DNA of 64,000 nt from the NCBI GenBank assembly GCA_025526935.1, contig JAHLKD010000017.1, positions 496,001 through 560,000 of the forward strand, given 5' to 3'. Below, piece by piece: positions 1 to 11,643 of the stretch. The stretch's first letter is position 1. Each line of letters opens with the position of its first letter. This stretch comes from Cladochytrium replicatum. Its lineage: Eukaryota; Chytridiomycota; Chytridiomycetes; Cladochytriales; Cladochytriaceae. Both the position numbers and the translations under genes were made by a program. The notes under the pieces were generated by a model. That model saw only the letters and a program-made list of their open reading frames with translations, did no database searches and was not told the DNA's origin.

Positions 1-434
1 CACAAGGTTGAAAGACGGCTGTCCATCGTCCGCTCACCTGGAAAGCGACATATGAGAGCGCAGTCACAGCCCCGATCCAACACAAAAATAAGCAACGCTA
101 GCTGGTTTGGTTTGGGCTACTGCTTTCGAAAGTACTGCTTGAATGGTGGCGGCTCACTAATCCAATCCTTATATTTATTTTCAAATTTCCCTTCTGCATG
201 GGGGTGGTAAACGAAGAATCAATCCACCTCGCACAGGTTCTCTCTAATAATCCTGCAACTTTTCTGCATCAAGTGTTATAATTTTCTTCCTGGTTGTCGA
301 TTCAGTTCATCAAGCAATATGAATAAACAAAGAATAAGCATCATTCTGTTGCGGTGTTCAACCCAAACTGCGTGGCGTTCACACCGCGAAGCTTTACACC
401 TCCCAAACAAATCCAGCCAGACAAATACTCAAAA

Positions 435-893
435 ATGCCTCTGAGCGCAGAACAACAGCAAATGGCTGACGAGACCTTCGCCCTCTTTGATCGCGACGGC
501 AACGGCGAGATCGACGCAAAGGAGCTAGGGCGCTTGCTCCAACGAATGGGCCAGAACCCCGCCGACGCTGCAAAACTCCTTGGTCAGGATGATGCCAACC
601 GCGACGGCAAGATCAACAAGGCTGAGTACTTCCAGATCTTCGCCCGTGTCATGGGGGCACCCCTCGAGCTCAGCAAGGACTCACTGCTCCAGATGTTCAA
701 ATCGTACGACAAGAATGGAGACGGCGAGCTCACGGTCGAGGAAGTCCGAAAACTCATCCTTGGTCTTACAAGCGACAAGCGGATCTCGACGGAACTCGTC
801 GACGAGCTGCTCGCAAACGCGGACAAGAGTGGTAATGGGAAGTTGAACATTGAGGAGTTTGCAACCTTCGCGGCGCAGAACCTCAAGCTGTAA
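435..893 (+). CDS. Four-EF-hand calcium-binding protein (calmodulin-like), copy 1
   Basis: An intronless gene for a 152-residue protein with four canonical EF-hand loops: DRDGNGEIDAKE, DANRDGKINKAE, DKNGDGELTVEE and DKSGNGKLNIEE. All keep Asp at position 1 and Glu at position 12, so all four should bind calcium. Length and arrangement match calmodulin and troponin C, but the linker and termini differ from true calmodulin, so it is a calmodulin-like sensor. I start at the ATG at 435; the open frame runs further upstream but only from a GTG. It is the first of three paralogues in the same direction within 2.6 kb and is the best preserved with copy 2. The target is unknown. Confidence 0.9.
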   Translation: MPLSAEQQQMADETFALFDRDGNGEIDAKELGRLLQRMGQNPADAAKLLGQDDANRDGKINKAEYFQIFARVMGAPLELSKDSLLQMFKSYDKNGDGELTVEEVRKLILGLTSDKRISTELVDELLANADKSGNGKLNIEEFATFAAQNLKL

Positions 894-1481
894 ATGGAGA
901 ATGGATTGATCGAATGATTTCTCCAATATGTAAACAGTTGCTGTACGTTTTTGTACCTTAGGTTTTGCGAGTAAAATAACATAAAGCTTTGAGTTGCATT
1001 CAGGTTATCATGTGGCCTGGTTTCAATTTGGAGATTTCGTCACTTGAAGAACTAAGAACGCCCAGCGTCGTTTTTGAGGTCGATGGAGTTTTGAGGTTTA
1101 AACAAGTCATTTTGATCGAGCGGGACTTTCATATTTCAGGAGAATGTCTCCCATGTCCGTCCTGACTGTGAAAATTATATTTGGCGTGGTGCTTGTCCAG
1201 TCCGCCATAACTGTGCTTGCACTTGCCACTGAGCACAACTCAGCACAAACCTCTTCCAACGTGATCGTCTAATGCGATCCTCAAGCGAATTTGAATTGCA
1301 GAAAACAAGCCCTCATGCAACACACCGCAAAGATTAGGGTGAGACACATTCGCTTGCAGAGTGCTGCGCAAAAAATTGGTGGTGTCTGAAGGTATCAGTG
1401 GAACGGGGGGTACTTTGAAAGCATTAAAGCTGCTGACTCTGAATCCTCACACCCAACAAACACACCTTGCCCAACAATTCG
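894..1481. other. Intergenic spacer between EF-hand copies 1 and 2
   Basis: I see no coding exon here. It should hold the 3' end of copy 1 and the promoter of copy 2. Confidence 0.5.
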
Positions 1482-1940
1482 ATGTTCCTGACCGAAGAAC
1501 AAGAGCAGATGTCTGAGGAGACATTCGCCCAGTTCGATCGCAACGGAAGCGGGGAGATCGATGCAAAAGAGCTCGGTACCTTGCTCAAGCGCATGGGTCA
1601 GAACCCCTCGGAAGCCGTCAGACTCCTCGGCCCGGATGACGCCGACCGCGACGGCAAGATCAGTAAAGTAGAGTACCGACGGATCTTTGCTAGGGTGATG
1701 CACGCGCCGCTCGAGCTCAGTAAGGACACCCTCCTCCAGATGTTCCAGTCATACGACAAGAACGGCGATGGTCTACTTACTGCAGACGAGCTCCGAAAGG
1801 TGATTCTCGGTCTTACGAACGACAAGAGCATCACTCCAGAGACCGTCGACGAGCTGCTCGCTAAGGCAGACAGAAACGGTGATGGAAAGCTTAACATTGA
1901 TGAGTTCGCTGTGTTCGCATCACAGAACCTTAGGGCGTGA
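1482..1940 (+). CDS. Four-EF-hand calcium-binding protein, copy 2
   Basis: A paralogue of the gene at 435 with the same 152-residue length. The loops are DRNGSGEIDAKE, DADRDGKISKVE, DKNGDGLLTADE and DRNGDGKLNIDE, all intact. The central part (RMGQNPSEA, RIFARVMHAPLELSK) is nearly the same as copy 1, which indicates a fairly recent tandem duplication. The start at 1482 (MFLTEEQEQM) aligns with copies 1 and 3; an in-frame upstream start at 1467 would add only five residues. It is expected to be a cytosolic calcium sensor. Nothing in the sequence shows its partner. Confidence 0.9.
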   Translation: MFLTEEQEQMSEETFAQFDRNGSGEIDAKELGTLLKRMGQNPSEAVRLLGPDDADRDGKISKVEYRRIFARVMHAPLELSKDTLLQMFQSYDKNGDGLLTADELRKVILGLTNDKSITPETVDELLAKADRNGDGKLNIDEFAVFASQNLRA

Positions 1941-2577
1941 GATGGGAATCATAGGATCGAAACCGATGTAGAGATTACTTGGGGTTTACTTCATGGACTT
2001 TTTGGCCGTGCCTCTCCGGTTATCTATCTGATGCTGAATATATAATGACCTGATACCCGTACAACCTGTGAAAGCTGCGCATTCGGAGTAGATACTCATC
2101 AACTCTTCCTCGATTCCATCAAGGAGAATTTCGTCTGCTTATTCGTGCTTCTCTAGGTTCACGACAATGTCAACGGCAAAGTATGAAGGAACAGTGGTAG
2201 GGATGTACGCGATGGTCTTGATGTGCTCGTGAATGCGGAAAGGAAAGGGGATGGAATCGTGATTTGACAATATTGAGCACAATTAACTTGATCTGCACAG
2301 CTTAAATAAACTCCATCCTTTTAGAGATCAAAGTATTTCAGGACATCGTTCTGATTACCATGCACACTGAAAGTGTGCGAAGTGAAACGATCTGTGTATA
2401 ACAGGCTCCTTTCTATCTATCGTAGCCTCGTTCGGGATACACATTGCACAGTCTGGTAGTTGGTGTCTGGGGAGATGTTTGTGGTGGCATGATGTGGAAA
2501 TAAGTGACGGTGGCGGCTCTCTTATATATTCTGTTGTCTTTCTCAATAACATTCAGAGGAATCCAGCAACCGCCAAC
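1941..2577. other. Intergenic spacer between EF-hand copies 2 and 3
   Basis: No exon is recognisable. The minus-strand open frames here lack family similarity or supporting splice sites. Confidence 0.45.
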
Positions 2578-3037
2578 ATGTTTCTGACCGGCCCTCAAGA
2601 AAAGATGTTCCAGGAGACATTCGCCCGCTTCGATCCTAAAGGTACAGGCGAGATCTCAACCAAGGATTTGAATACCTTTGCTCCAGAACATGGGTCAGAC
2701 CCCAACGGACCCCTCCAAACTTCTCGGCAAAGTCGACGCCAACGATGAAGGCAATATCACCAAAGCCCAGTATCGGCGAATCTTCGCAAGGATCATGCAT
2801 CGACCCCTCGAACTCACCAAGGACTCGCTCGTTCGGCTTTTCAAGGCGAACGCAGCGAGCAGCGATGGCGAGCTTACAATCGATGAGGCCCGAAAGTTGG
2901 TTCTCGGCCTTACGAGCGATAAGCGTATCAATCCGGTTGTCATCGATGAGCTGCTCGCCAAGGCGGACAAAAATGGCAACGGGAAGCTCGACGTGAAGGA
3001 ATTCTCTGCGTTTGCTTCACAGAGCCTCGATTTCTGA
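2578..3037 (+). pseudogene. EF-hand calcium-binding protein, copy 3, decaying
   Basis: The third tandem paralogue. The first part starts at 2578 (MFLTGPQEKM) and the rest continues in another frame from about 2678. Alignment with copies 1 and 2 puts a one-base insertion in the T run at 2677-2679, just before the conserved MGQ segment. Beyond the frameshift, loop 2 ends in Gln instead of Glu (DANDEGNITKAQ) and loop 3 has lost its Asp ligands (ANAASSDGELTI), while loops 1 and 4 remain. Loss of calcium ligands along with the frameshift suggests real decay rather than a sequencing error alone. A one-base error in a live, divergent gene is the alternative. Confidence 0.75.
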
Positions 3038-3200
3038 TGTGGACTTGTTTGATATTCTGATAACTGCATATGAGTACCTGATACCCATGTGTTAATGGAA
3101 CTTTGAGGCAACCTGGACAGTTGCAATCGGTTGAAGGCTCGGATAAGCAAGATGGGAGCTCGGAAGTTAAGGTGGGTGGCAAGTGGTTTTGTGCATGTCT

Positions 3201-3425
3201 GGGCACGTCATGTCATTGCGACAGCTGCCCCTTGAGTTGTTCCACCGTATTCTATCCCTGTTCTGGTGGGGGTATATACCTCACGCCCAACGCTTGTATT
3301 TAAAGCCGCAACGAACTTTCAACATGTCCTCGCTGACGTTCACGCCAGTGTTTTCCAAGGCAAGCCAGTATTCAGTGTATCCGAGTGGATGGTCAGGGTC
3401 TGTAGTTGGGTGGTTTTGGGCTTAG
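3201..3425 (+). pseudogene. F-box-like remnant
   Basis: A short reading frame has the pattern LRQLPLELFHRILSLFW, which fits the start of an F-box (LPxEL..I). In another frame just after it comes FKAATNFQHVL. No complete F-box protein with repeats can be followed downstream. It looks like a fragment of an F-box gene, possibly with an intron or a frame break. This rests on one short motif and may be chance. Confidence 0.3.
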
Positions 3426-4489
3426 ATCGAGATTATATTTGAGCATCACTCGAAAGCTTCACTTTCTTCGGGATTGGTATATCAAAACTTATCGGGTCGT
3501 CGCTTTTCATCACATCACTTGACTTGACGATGTTTCCTTCTTCAAAAAAGCGATTCTGTAAACGATAGAACAGCTCTGCACCAAGTAAGTAAGTCGGTAT
3601 GATATGCTTGACATCATCGATTCCTGATCACGGATAACATGGTCTGGCAGATTGCAATCCGGGACAATTTAGCTCATATTAAAATGATGAAGTCACTCCA
3701 ACCACAATAATGTAAAGCTTAAATCCATTCTCTCGTTTGGTCAATAGCTTTTGTTCTCATGGGCACATTACCGCTGCAGGAAGGTTTGATTGGAACTCAA
3801 AGATATCTCCAACGCTGAAATTGTGCGCCAAAAGGACGGGGCTGTCGAAGCACAGTCGCCTCAGTTCCAGGTACGTTATCTGGTTCAAGGTGCTGATCTT
3901 ACTCTCTGATCCCGTACTCGCTACAAAAGATATTACCGGCTGATATTCAACGGATCCGCCGTTTCAAAAAATTCAAAGGAAGCCAGACCAGCAGTCAATG
4001 CTATTGTTTTCGTGTATCAAACCGAGCTGTCCGCACGGATGCACTGGCAGCATATGTGGACATTGGGAATGCATTCGCAAACCATCGGCCTAGGGAAGAA
4101 GAAAGTGTGTGACTTGCTTTGTACAACTCTCTCCCCCCTATTTGCGACGACGTTGGACGATAAGTGAACTGGACATTGAAGGACTGATATCCAACAAACG
4201 CGAATTGACCACACACTACACAACGTCTGGACTGAACAGAGTTCGAGAAGGCCTGGTTCCCAAAACAAAAAGGAAAATGGTCTGGTCTTTTACACGGCAG
4301 TAGATCGTGCGGTTGATTTTCAATATGTAAGAAGTGTGATCCAACCTTGCGATGAAAGTTTAGACCGCTTCTTGGTAAATATGATGATATCGTTGAAAGT
4401 TGCAGTTGCTTTTAATACTGATATCGGTAAGTATGAGGAAAAATACTGCAAAAAATATCATAGGAACACGAATGTCAGAGCAGGCAGCA
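3426..4489. other. Stretch without a recognisable gene
   Basis: Only short open frames without family similarity are present. It lies downstream of the possible F-box remnant and holds the 3' flank of the P450 gene. Confidence 0.4.
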
Positions 4490-6722
4490 TCAAATCTGCG
4501 TCCGCTTTTTCAGCAGCAGTTTAACCGGAGCACCGATTCTGATAGTGGGCAATCCGCCAGTCTCGGCGAGAGCGTTTTCAGCGTAGCGCTTAGCAGCCGC
4601 CTCGATCTCCTCTTTCCCCATAATCTCTCGCCCTTCAACTACAGAAGACGACACACTCCAAGTGTACTCCGACACCAAGAACGCAACCGCAGAAAGGAAT
4701 TGGGAGCGACTAAAGCGCTGACCGATGCAGCGTCGCGCGCCAGAAGAGAACGGCGTAAACGCGTAGTGTCGGACAGGTAGCATTGTCGAGTTGTCGTCTT
4801 CGTCGTTATCAGCCGTCATACTGGGATCGAGGAATCGCTCGGGGCGGAAATTTTCTGGGTCTGGGCCCCAGTAGGCAGGGTTATAGTGCAAACCAGCATG
4901 GTTGATTTGGATCAGATGTCTGTTGAAGTGATTCACAGGTCCATCTGTGGTGGGGATGAAGTGCTTGCCCAGTTTTTGGAACTTTGCTGCTCCGTCAGCG
5001 CCGGTAGCTGCCACCTTGGGAACTTATGAAGTTGTTACGATTTGCCTGGCATGGATATCAGAAAATTCTTACCAACTGGGGCTACGGGAAACATTCTCAA
5101 TGCCTCATTCATGACAGCCTGTGTTGATTAGCCTCAGTGACATTTTACAGAAGTTACTGGGCCCAACTTACGTTCAAAAGTTTGAGATCTTTAAGTTCCT
5201 TATAGGTTGGAAGTGCTCCTCCTGTAATACTGATGAGTTCTTCCCGCAACTTGTCTTGATATTCCGGATGCAGTGCTAAAAGTGTCGTCGCAAACGTTAG
5301 AGCATTTGCTGTTGTCTACACGAATTGCATCTTTGAGTCCGTAAAACGTTTATTGCCATTTCCATGTACGCACCTCGTGCCCCTAAACGAAAAAAAATAA
5401 TCAATTACAGCAATGATTCGGTGAGTATGGCACTTACGGCATCGAAAAAGATAAAGCTGTCGGCCAAAAGCTCCTTTTCGGACAAATGGTTTCTGCTATT
5501 AGATTCTGCGTCGACGGCGCGGACCATATTGGCGAGAAGTGTTCCTGAATTCATGCCCTCGCTCACGCGGGCATCGCGTATCAGCCGGAAGACGTGATTT
5601 TGGAATTCTAGCAACAAGGATTAGTTACATGAACCGACCAATACGAACGACAAACCTACCCTGGTATGCGGCATCGACTATTTTGAAGCGCTCAAATGGC
5701 AAAGTCTTCAGCAACCATTTTGGGATGGAGAAATAGATGGGAAGATTGTTTTTCACAATGCGAAGCGATTCCTGGAAACTCATACGGAATCCTGGCGGAG
5801 CCTCACCCTTAAGAAGAAGCAGTTGGGATTAAATAGAATCAAAGTTGATTGAAGTTCTTTACCTTGCTGTGGACCTCATATTTTACGCCAAATGCTGCCT
5901 CGCAAAGTACGCCAAGGGTGAGCTCAATAAAGAACTACAATGAAGAATAGTCAGAAACGAGGCACCGTGAAGATTGGTTCAGCCCACGTCAAAAGAGTTA
6001 ATTTCTAATTCGCCTTTGTTCTCAGTCAGCGACTGGATGACCTTTAAGGTCGTTTCGTTGACTGTTGCATTATTCCTTTCAGAAAACTGAGGCCCTGCCA
6101 CACGTCTGTGCCGTTTCCATCTAGTAACAGTAATATTAGCAGCCTCGACCAACTCATTTCAATTTTGGAACTGACGTATCGCCATCCGAGGAAATGATGG
6201 AGCGTACTCCAAATATGTCAACGAGGTCGTCTGAAACATTTGAATGCAATTGGTGAGTAGATCATCACAAGGATAGAAAGTTCTGCTCGTACACATCTCC
6301 GTAGGTTTCCGGAAGTCTTGACTGTTCATTGCAACTTGCCGCACATACTCAGGGTTAGCAACAGAGAACTCAACCCCGAATGCGTTAACAATCGCAATGA
6401 TCCCATCCTTGCTTTGAGACGTTTTGCTGTCAGCATGTGCAGTGGTATTGGGTTGAGTCCATCCAAACCTATTTTCAAAAAACTTGTATTTTGTGCGTAT
6501 CTGCCATCCTTGAGCGAAGGTCACTCCCAAACGACGCTGCAGCTTCACCAAGAAGAACGACAAAAGAAGAGTGCTGCGGTTGAATCCAGTGTAGATCATC
6601 AGTTCCGGATTCAGCTTCTTCAACTCAGCTGCTCTGAGGAGCATTTGTGCATAGAGATAGGCCAAATAGACGGCCACGGCCCCAATGACCGCGAGCGGGA
6701 TCAACACAAACAGCGAGACCAT
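4490..6722 (-). CDS. Cytochrome P450 monooxygenase, multi-exon
   Basis: A haem-thiolate monooxygenase expected to sit on the ER membrane. Exon 1 (6722-6293) starts with a hydrophobic anchor (MVSLFVLIPLAVIGAV), as in microsomal P450s. Later exons give the WKRHRRVAGPQF segment (helix C, Trp and Arg contacting haem), the ExxR motif (NEALRMFP, near 5100), the PERF motif and, in the last exon (5014-4490), the Cys-ligand signature FSSGARRCIGQRF. The first intron is phase 1 (GT at 6292) and joins KPTEM to YDLVDIFG. About nine short introns separate the exons. No break was seen in the exons I followed. The start is 124 bp from the divergent gene at 6847, so the two may share a promoter. Substrate and family are not determinable. 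Confidence 0.88.
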
Positions 6723-6846
6723 TGGAAACCAACCACCGTGGGAGGAGCTCTATTTTATTATGTATTCCAAAAGGGGCACGAAGAGGCTGTCACAGCCTCG
6801 TCAAGCCACATCAGTCAATAATCGCTCTCAACGCGTCGCGTTCTTT
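6723..6846. promoter_or_regulatory. Short divergent intergenic region
   Basis: Only 124 bp separate the P450 start (minus) from the stathmin-like start (plus), so this should be a bidirectional promoter. I could not pick out a specific element. Confidence 0.45.
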
Positions 6847-7248
6847 ATGTGTCCAACCATGAGTACCTCGAGCAGCACCAGCAACAACGTGTCATTCGAG
6901 ATCGATCGCGTTAAAGATCAGGCTTTGTCCTGCTCTATTCCTCCTAGTATCGCAAAGAAGATGCAACAGCGACGGATGAGCCGTGCGTAAGTTCGTCAAA
7001 TGTCATCTCTTTAATGAGAATGAATCTTTCTCATATTTTTAGCATGAGCATCGAAGAGATCGATGCGAAACTGGCCAACGCCGCTGAGCGCAAGAAGGTA
7101 CGCGTCGTGTTTTGTGAAACGATCTATTGCTAATAAAGGGTTTCTCATACAGATGCAGCTCGACGCGAAAGTAAAGCGAGTCATCGAGCTTGCGCGAATC
7201 CCTGTTGATAAGAGTGACTGCATCATGAAGGCAGCGGAACAATCGTGA
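6847..7248 (+). CDS. Small stathmin-like protein, three exons
   Basis: Exons 6847-6986, 7043-7097 and 7153-7248 join cleanly through GT-AG introns of 56 and 55 bp to give a protein of about 96 residues. The first 45 residues are Ser-rich and end in a basic stretch (KKMQQRRMSRA). Then follows MSIEEIDAKLANAAERKK, very like the stathmin signature (SLEEI.KKLEAAEERRK), and a helical KVKRVIELARIPVDK. Stathmins bind tubulin dimers and promote microtubule disassembly. A single repeat of this length could bind tubulin, but that is inference from one motif. An in-frame ATG at 6859 is an alternative start. The alternative reading is an unrelated short coiled-coil protein. Confidence 0.65.
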
Positions 7249-7391
7249 TTTTTGAAGTTCAAGACTCAGTGGAACGGAATTCCATATTTATTATTTAGCT
7301 ATTATGTTTTATGTACCGATAGTTTGGTGTTTTGCAGAGGGGTATAAGATTTAGTAAACGGCAGCTGCTGTAATATTCGGCTACCTAATAA

Positions 7392-8770
7392 CTAATAACT
7401 CTCATTCATATTCTTATAATGTGAGTTGCTGGACTGATCAGCCGAATTGGGGAAAGAGTGGTTTAGTATATTTGGCATACAAATGATTCCAATACCAACC
7501 TCTGGATAAGCAAAGCGCTTCTTTGCTTTGTCCCAAGGCACATAATCTGGATGGTGAGGAGACGAGTCCTTGAACTTGGCTTTCCTACAATGAATTGAAA
7601 CTGAGACCCGTCTGTGATGATACTTCCAGTTGCTGAATCGTGTGCATGGGCATCTGGAAGTGCGCTCTTGTGGAACGCACAGTTGGCCCACAGCTCATAC
7701 AATTCAGCAAAGTCCATGTCTTTGATGGTTGGAGGCCGTCTTCCTCGGGATGCTGCTTCTTGAACCTCATGAATAGCCCAATGAGCTGCATTCCATAGAT
7801 AGCAAAATTTTTCAGCTTACACCTCGAAATGGCCCAGAGTTTTAGCTTTGGTGGGGTGAACTTGGCATTGTCATTGGGCTGGTGTAAGGGTGAATGTGTC
7901 AAGCGGAGGTGTTCTGGTTACAATGTCCGTGATTGAATATATCAAGGGAACTGTTGATAAAAAGTGGGATTCAGTAGGACACATGTGTCAATCATTCAAA
8001 TATACCATAGACTGTCCAGTTTCTTTTCGGTGACTTTGTCATTGAGTCTGCGGGGGTTGTGTGGGAGGTAAGGGAGCATGGAATCGAGCTGCTGAGCAGG
8101 TTTTTCAAAGCAAGCGCAAATGTGGCTCCATCGCTGCTTGGCTGATAGATTGGGGAAAGACCTCCATAACCTCCACTTTGCGTATGTCACCACCAATCTT
8201 GGGACATTCACGACATGGTTAGAGAAATTGGACCACATTTTCTCAAACTCCACAAGAGCATTGTTCAAAGTATGAGAGGTCCAGAAATTTTAACTCCATC
8301 CTTGCAAAGAGAGTTGACCGCCGACACCACAGGTGTTGCAAAGGTGTTGTTGTGCTAATCCAGGAGCTTAATCCTACTCTGGGGCATTCCAATTCGGGAG
8401 ACGACTGGCCAACATCTGCAATGACCTTCTCAATGCCAATCTTGATGCAGTAATTTTTGACAAAGATGGTGTCCCCCCGACACTCCTCTTCTTTGCCATA
8501 GGAATTCCCAAGAGAGCATCAATAGTGGTGTCACGCAGCTGCACAGAGATCCTCTGAGCTCTCCTCTCTGCCCAGTTTAGAAGGATGTTGTCATGATGAG
8601 AATATAGATGCAATGAAAATTCTTGTAGTCTCTCACGTCTCTCGCTGTCATTCTTGTTGCCACTTCCCCCTCTGGTAGAGTTTAAATTAGTGCTGCTTAA
8701 TCTCCCAAATTGATGTGATATCGCTCACCTGCAGTGTTATTCTCATCCAAGTCCATGAATTCCAAATGTG
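7392..8770 (-). mobile_element. Broken reverse-transcriptase element, minus strand (probably non-LTR)
   Basis: Several minus-strand open frames are remains of one element. The piece at 8613-8374 (SVQLRDTTIDALLGIP) matches, in opposite orientation, the region at 19237-19500, where the frame goes on into an RT-type segment (WAQDMKKAFDS). The DNA of the two copies is also similar (for example around 8590-8650 against 19200-19260). The other frames (7585-7902, 7996-8268) are not recognised and are probably other parts of the same element. The reading is broken into at least four frames. Class is tentative: the RT pattern suits a LINE-like element, but no tail was identified. Confidence 0.5.
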
Positions 8771-9082
8771 AACTGCTCGAATAATTTCCTGATATCCACA
8801 GCTTGAGATATTCTCGAACAAGACATTGGCTCACTTACCCGCATGTTGAGCTGCATTGTACGCTGAAGATGAGGCAGCAGATGCAGCCAGTTGAGGTTGC
8901 ACAGGTTTGTTTGAGATCCAAGGTAGAGCAGTAAGAACAGATTCCAAGTCTACCACGGTTTTGAAGTTTAGCTGGATATCACGCGAGTTGACCTGAGATC
9001 AAACATTAGGAATTTGACCATTAATTTATGTGCAACCTAGGATACCCTGTCAACGATATTCAACCCAATGAATAGGTCGTTT

Positions 9083-9298
9083 CTCTCGGTTTACAGTTGT
9101 ATTGCACACTCCGGCAACATAGTCAGCCTCAGCAATTCCTGAAGGCCGCGGTGAAAGCATATCAATTGCAATGTCAAGAGGTAGGCGGGGATCGTCAGGC
9201 GGGCCCAAATCAAAACTAGCAGACAAATCTCGGTTGACAGTTGTAGTGCACACTCCGGCGACACTCCGGCGACATAGTCAGCCTCAGCAATTCCTGAA
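9083..9298. repeat. Direct repeat of about 60 bp
   Basis: A segment at about 9083-9144 recurs at 9232-9298 with few differences. Both contain CACACTCCGGC and CATAGTCAGCCTCAGCAATT; in the second copy ACACTCCGGCG is itself doubled. It lies upstream of the RT remnant and probably belongs to the same mobile DNA. Confidence 0.6.
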
Positions 9299-9299
9299 G

Positions 9300-10967
9300 C
9301 ATATATGTGAGAAGCAGAAAGAATTGTATGCTTGCATTGATAACTACCAGCAACATATCATGATCATAGAGAGCCAGCACGACATCCACATCCCTCATGA
9401 TGTACGTCAAAATCACTCTCACGCAGGGGAATGTAGGCAGTCTCCATGTATCCTTACCACCACCGGGCAGCTGCTCTGTGATCTGCATGTAGTTTTCCAA
9501 CCCAGCAGAATGAGGATGCCATAGCGTTGGCGTGCAAGTAGGGATTAAGCTTTCCTGTTTTGAGTAATTGATTAAACAATGTAATTTGTTTATATTCTCT
9601 TGATACGAGCCTCTGTTTCCCAAGTGATAATGGTGAATTAGAAATGATCAGATAGGTGAAAGCTCCATGCGTACCTTGCTGTTTGAATTGCTCGTTGTAA
9701 TTGCTTTTAAGGCTGGCGTTAAGGTTGCACTTGTTAGGAAACTTATTAGCGTTCATTTTACAGGTTCATATGACGGTACAGCTTCTGCTGTGAGTCCCCG
9801 AACAGCTGCTGAACCTAGAATTGATAGACATTGAGATCAATACAATGAAAATCAAGTGCTTCTGAGCACACATTATCTAGAGCTTTAGATAGCTTTGGGA
9901 AGCTTTTGCTTCAGCTTTCTTCTGTTTCTCGGTGCTCTTTCGCCTTAATTTCACTGATGTAGTCACTTGTCAATCACTGGAATTCCTTTATTCACCAGTT
10001 TGAGTTACGTTCAAACAAGATCATTCGGTCTTCCAAGTTGTTCCCTTGCTGCTTTGATCATCACGCTGTGATAAACCCACAAGTGAAGTCACGACATAGC
10101 TGGCTTAATTCCTTCCCCCCATCTTTGAATCACCACTGTCATCAAATGATTTGTTATCTCTCAAGCTGAAACTAGTAAGAGTCTTGTCGTCAATGTCCTC
10201 TTCCTCCCTTGAGTGGCCAGGGTCACTATTCATTGTCTGATAACGGATCTTTGCAACAGCATCTGATGCACTCCGGCAATGCTCAGCAGGACTGACTGCA
10301 GCAAACGAGCTTGTAGCTCCTGAGCGGCTGGTACGTTTCCTTCCTCCCTGCTGGGTTGCAGCCTTGGTAACCATGTGAAAGTATCCTACTACCAAAAAAG
10401 GGAACAAATTTCTTTAGCTTAAGAATACATTTAACTTAAGAAACAGGAGAGTCTGGAAGTAAGATGAGGAATTGTTGGTCCTTTGAAGAACAGAACCAGC
10501 GTTCCTTTACCTGAATTGTGTATTTTACGAGTGGGGGCATCGACTTGCCATACCTTCTTTCTTAGGGATGGCATTTTTATTTATGGCTACACAGTTCATC
10601 AAGAAGAGCAATTATATCGGGCAGTGCTTGCGCTTTCGGACATGACCAGCATTGTTATCAGCCAGTTTGTTTTATCTGTGTTTCGGAACCATATATTATT
10701 TCTGGAGTTCCGATTTATATTCTCTTTTGCTATTGGCTTCTTGATTTGTTGGCATTATTGTTTCCATATCTTGTCATAGCTCTCTTCTCCAGCTCGCTAA
10801 ATTCCCAAAGAAGGCTCATTTAAACACCGCTCCCTTCGCTCCACCACACTTTTCTTCGTTCTTCTCCTACCAACAATCCAAGTTTCATTCAATTTCTTCA
10901 TCAACAATGTTTAATGTCATTCTCCCAAAAAATATGATGGAACACACCAAGCCACAAATCCAAGCTG
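9300..10967. other. Stretch without a recognisable gene
   Basis: Several open frames of about 100 codons lie on both strands (such as 10105-10407 minus and 10483-10779 plus). None shows a family motif, a good start context or splice partners. The first half is probably more transposon debris. The part from about 10800 should hold the promoter and leader of the gene at 10968. Confidence 0.4.
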
Positions 10968-11484
10968 ATGATGACCAACGAAGAACTGGCACAACTCCGG
11001 GCACTGCGAGACCAAGTCAAAGCCCAGTACACTCAAAATACTTCCAGTAACACACATGAAGAAAACAGTGCTTCGCATGTGTTATCAGGGCTTGAGGATC
11101 TCTCTGGGCTTGCAGATCAGCTGGAACATGACCTCACCAGTTTGTCTACAGATAACCTCGACGTTTCCGCTCTGCTAAAACAGATGGTTTGTTTTTGGCA
11201 AGCAACTAGCATCTCAGTCTGGTTCTTACCCATTTGTTACAAAGGAAAGCGCCGACCATGCTCTAGACCTCCTTGAATCGAGAACCGATGCGCTAGTCGC
11301 TAAAATGGACGCGATATTGGTAGACTCGCGGATTGAAAGCTTTGCTGTGCAATCAGGAAATTCGAATGTTGAGGGATACCGAGACGATACAAGTTCGGAT
11401 GGTGGTACGGGAGGAAAAACAGACGATGCTGGCGGCGAGAAAAGAGATTCGAACGTTCCAAAGCCTGAAGAAGATTTTTTGTAG
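10968..11484 (+). CDS. Small acidic coiled-coil protein, unknown
   Basis: Two exons (10968 to about 11185 and about 11245-11484) join across a roughly 60-bp GT-AG intron at ...LLKQM / ESADHALDLL. The product is about 150 residues: an acidic helical N-terminal part (ELAQLRALRDQVKAQY, SGLADQLEHDL), a heptad-like segment (LDLLESRTDALVAKMDAIL) and a Gly/Asp/Ser-rich tail ending PKPEEDFL. I do not recognise the family; it resembles small subunits of coiled-coil complexes. A second ATG at 10971 follows directly. It is transcribed in the same direction as the SRP68 locus, 160 bp upstream of it. Confidence 0.6.
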
Positions 11485-11643
11485 TCTATAGTATCTGAAG
11501 GCGAATACACCTGCTATCCGAGCTTGCTTTTGAGTTGGCCGATTTGCTCTGCGGAACTGAAAACGAACGACCGCTGAACAGCTTATCAGTCTGCCAAAGA
11601 TATTTAGACCCCAAAATCCACAAATAACCCGAAGCCCAATGCA

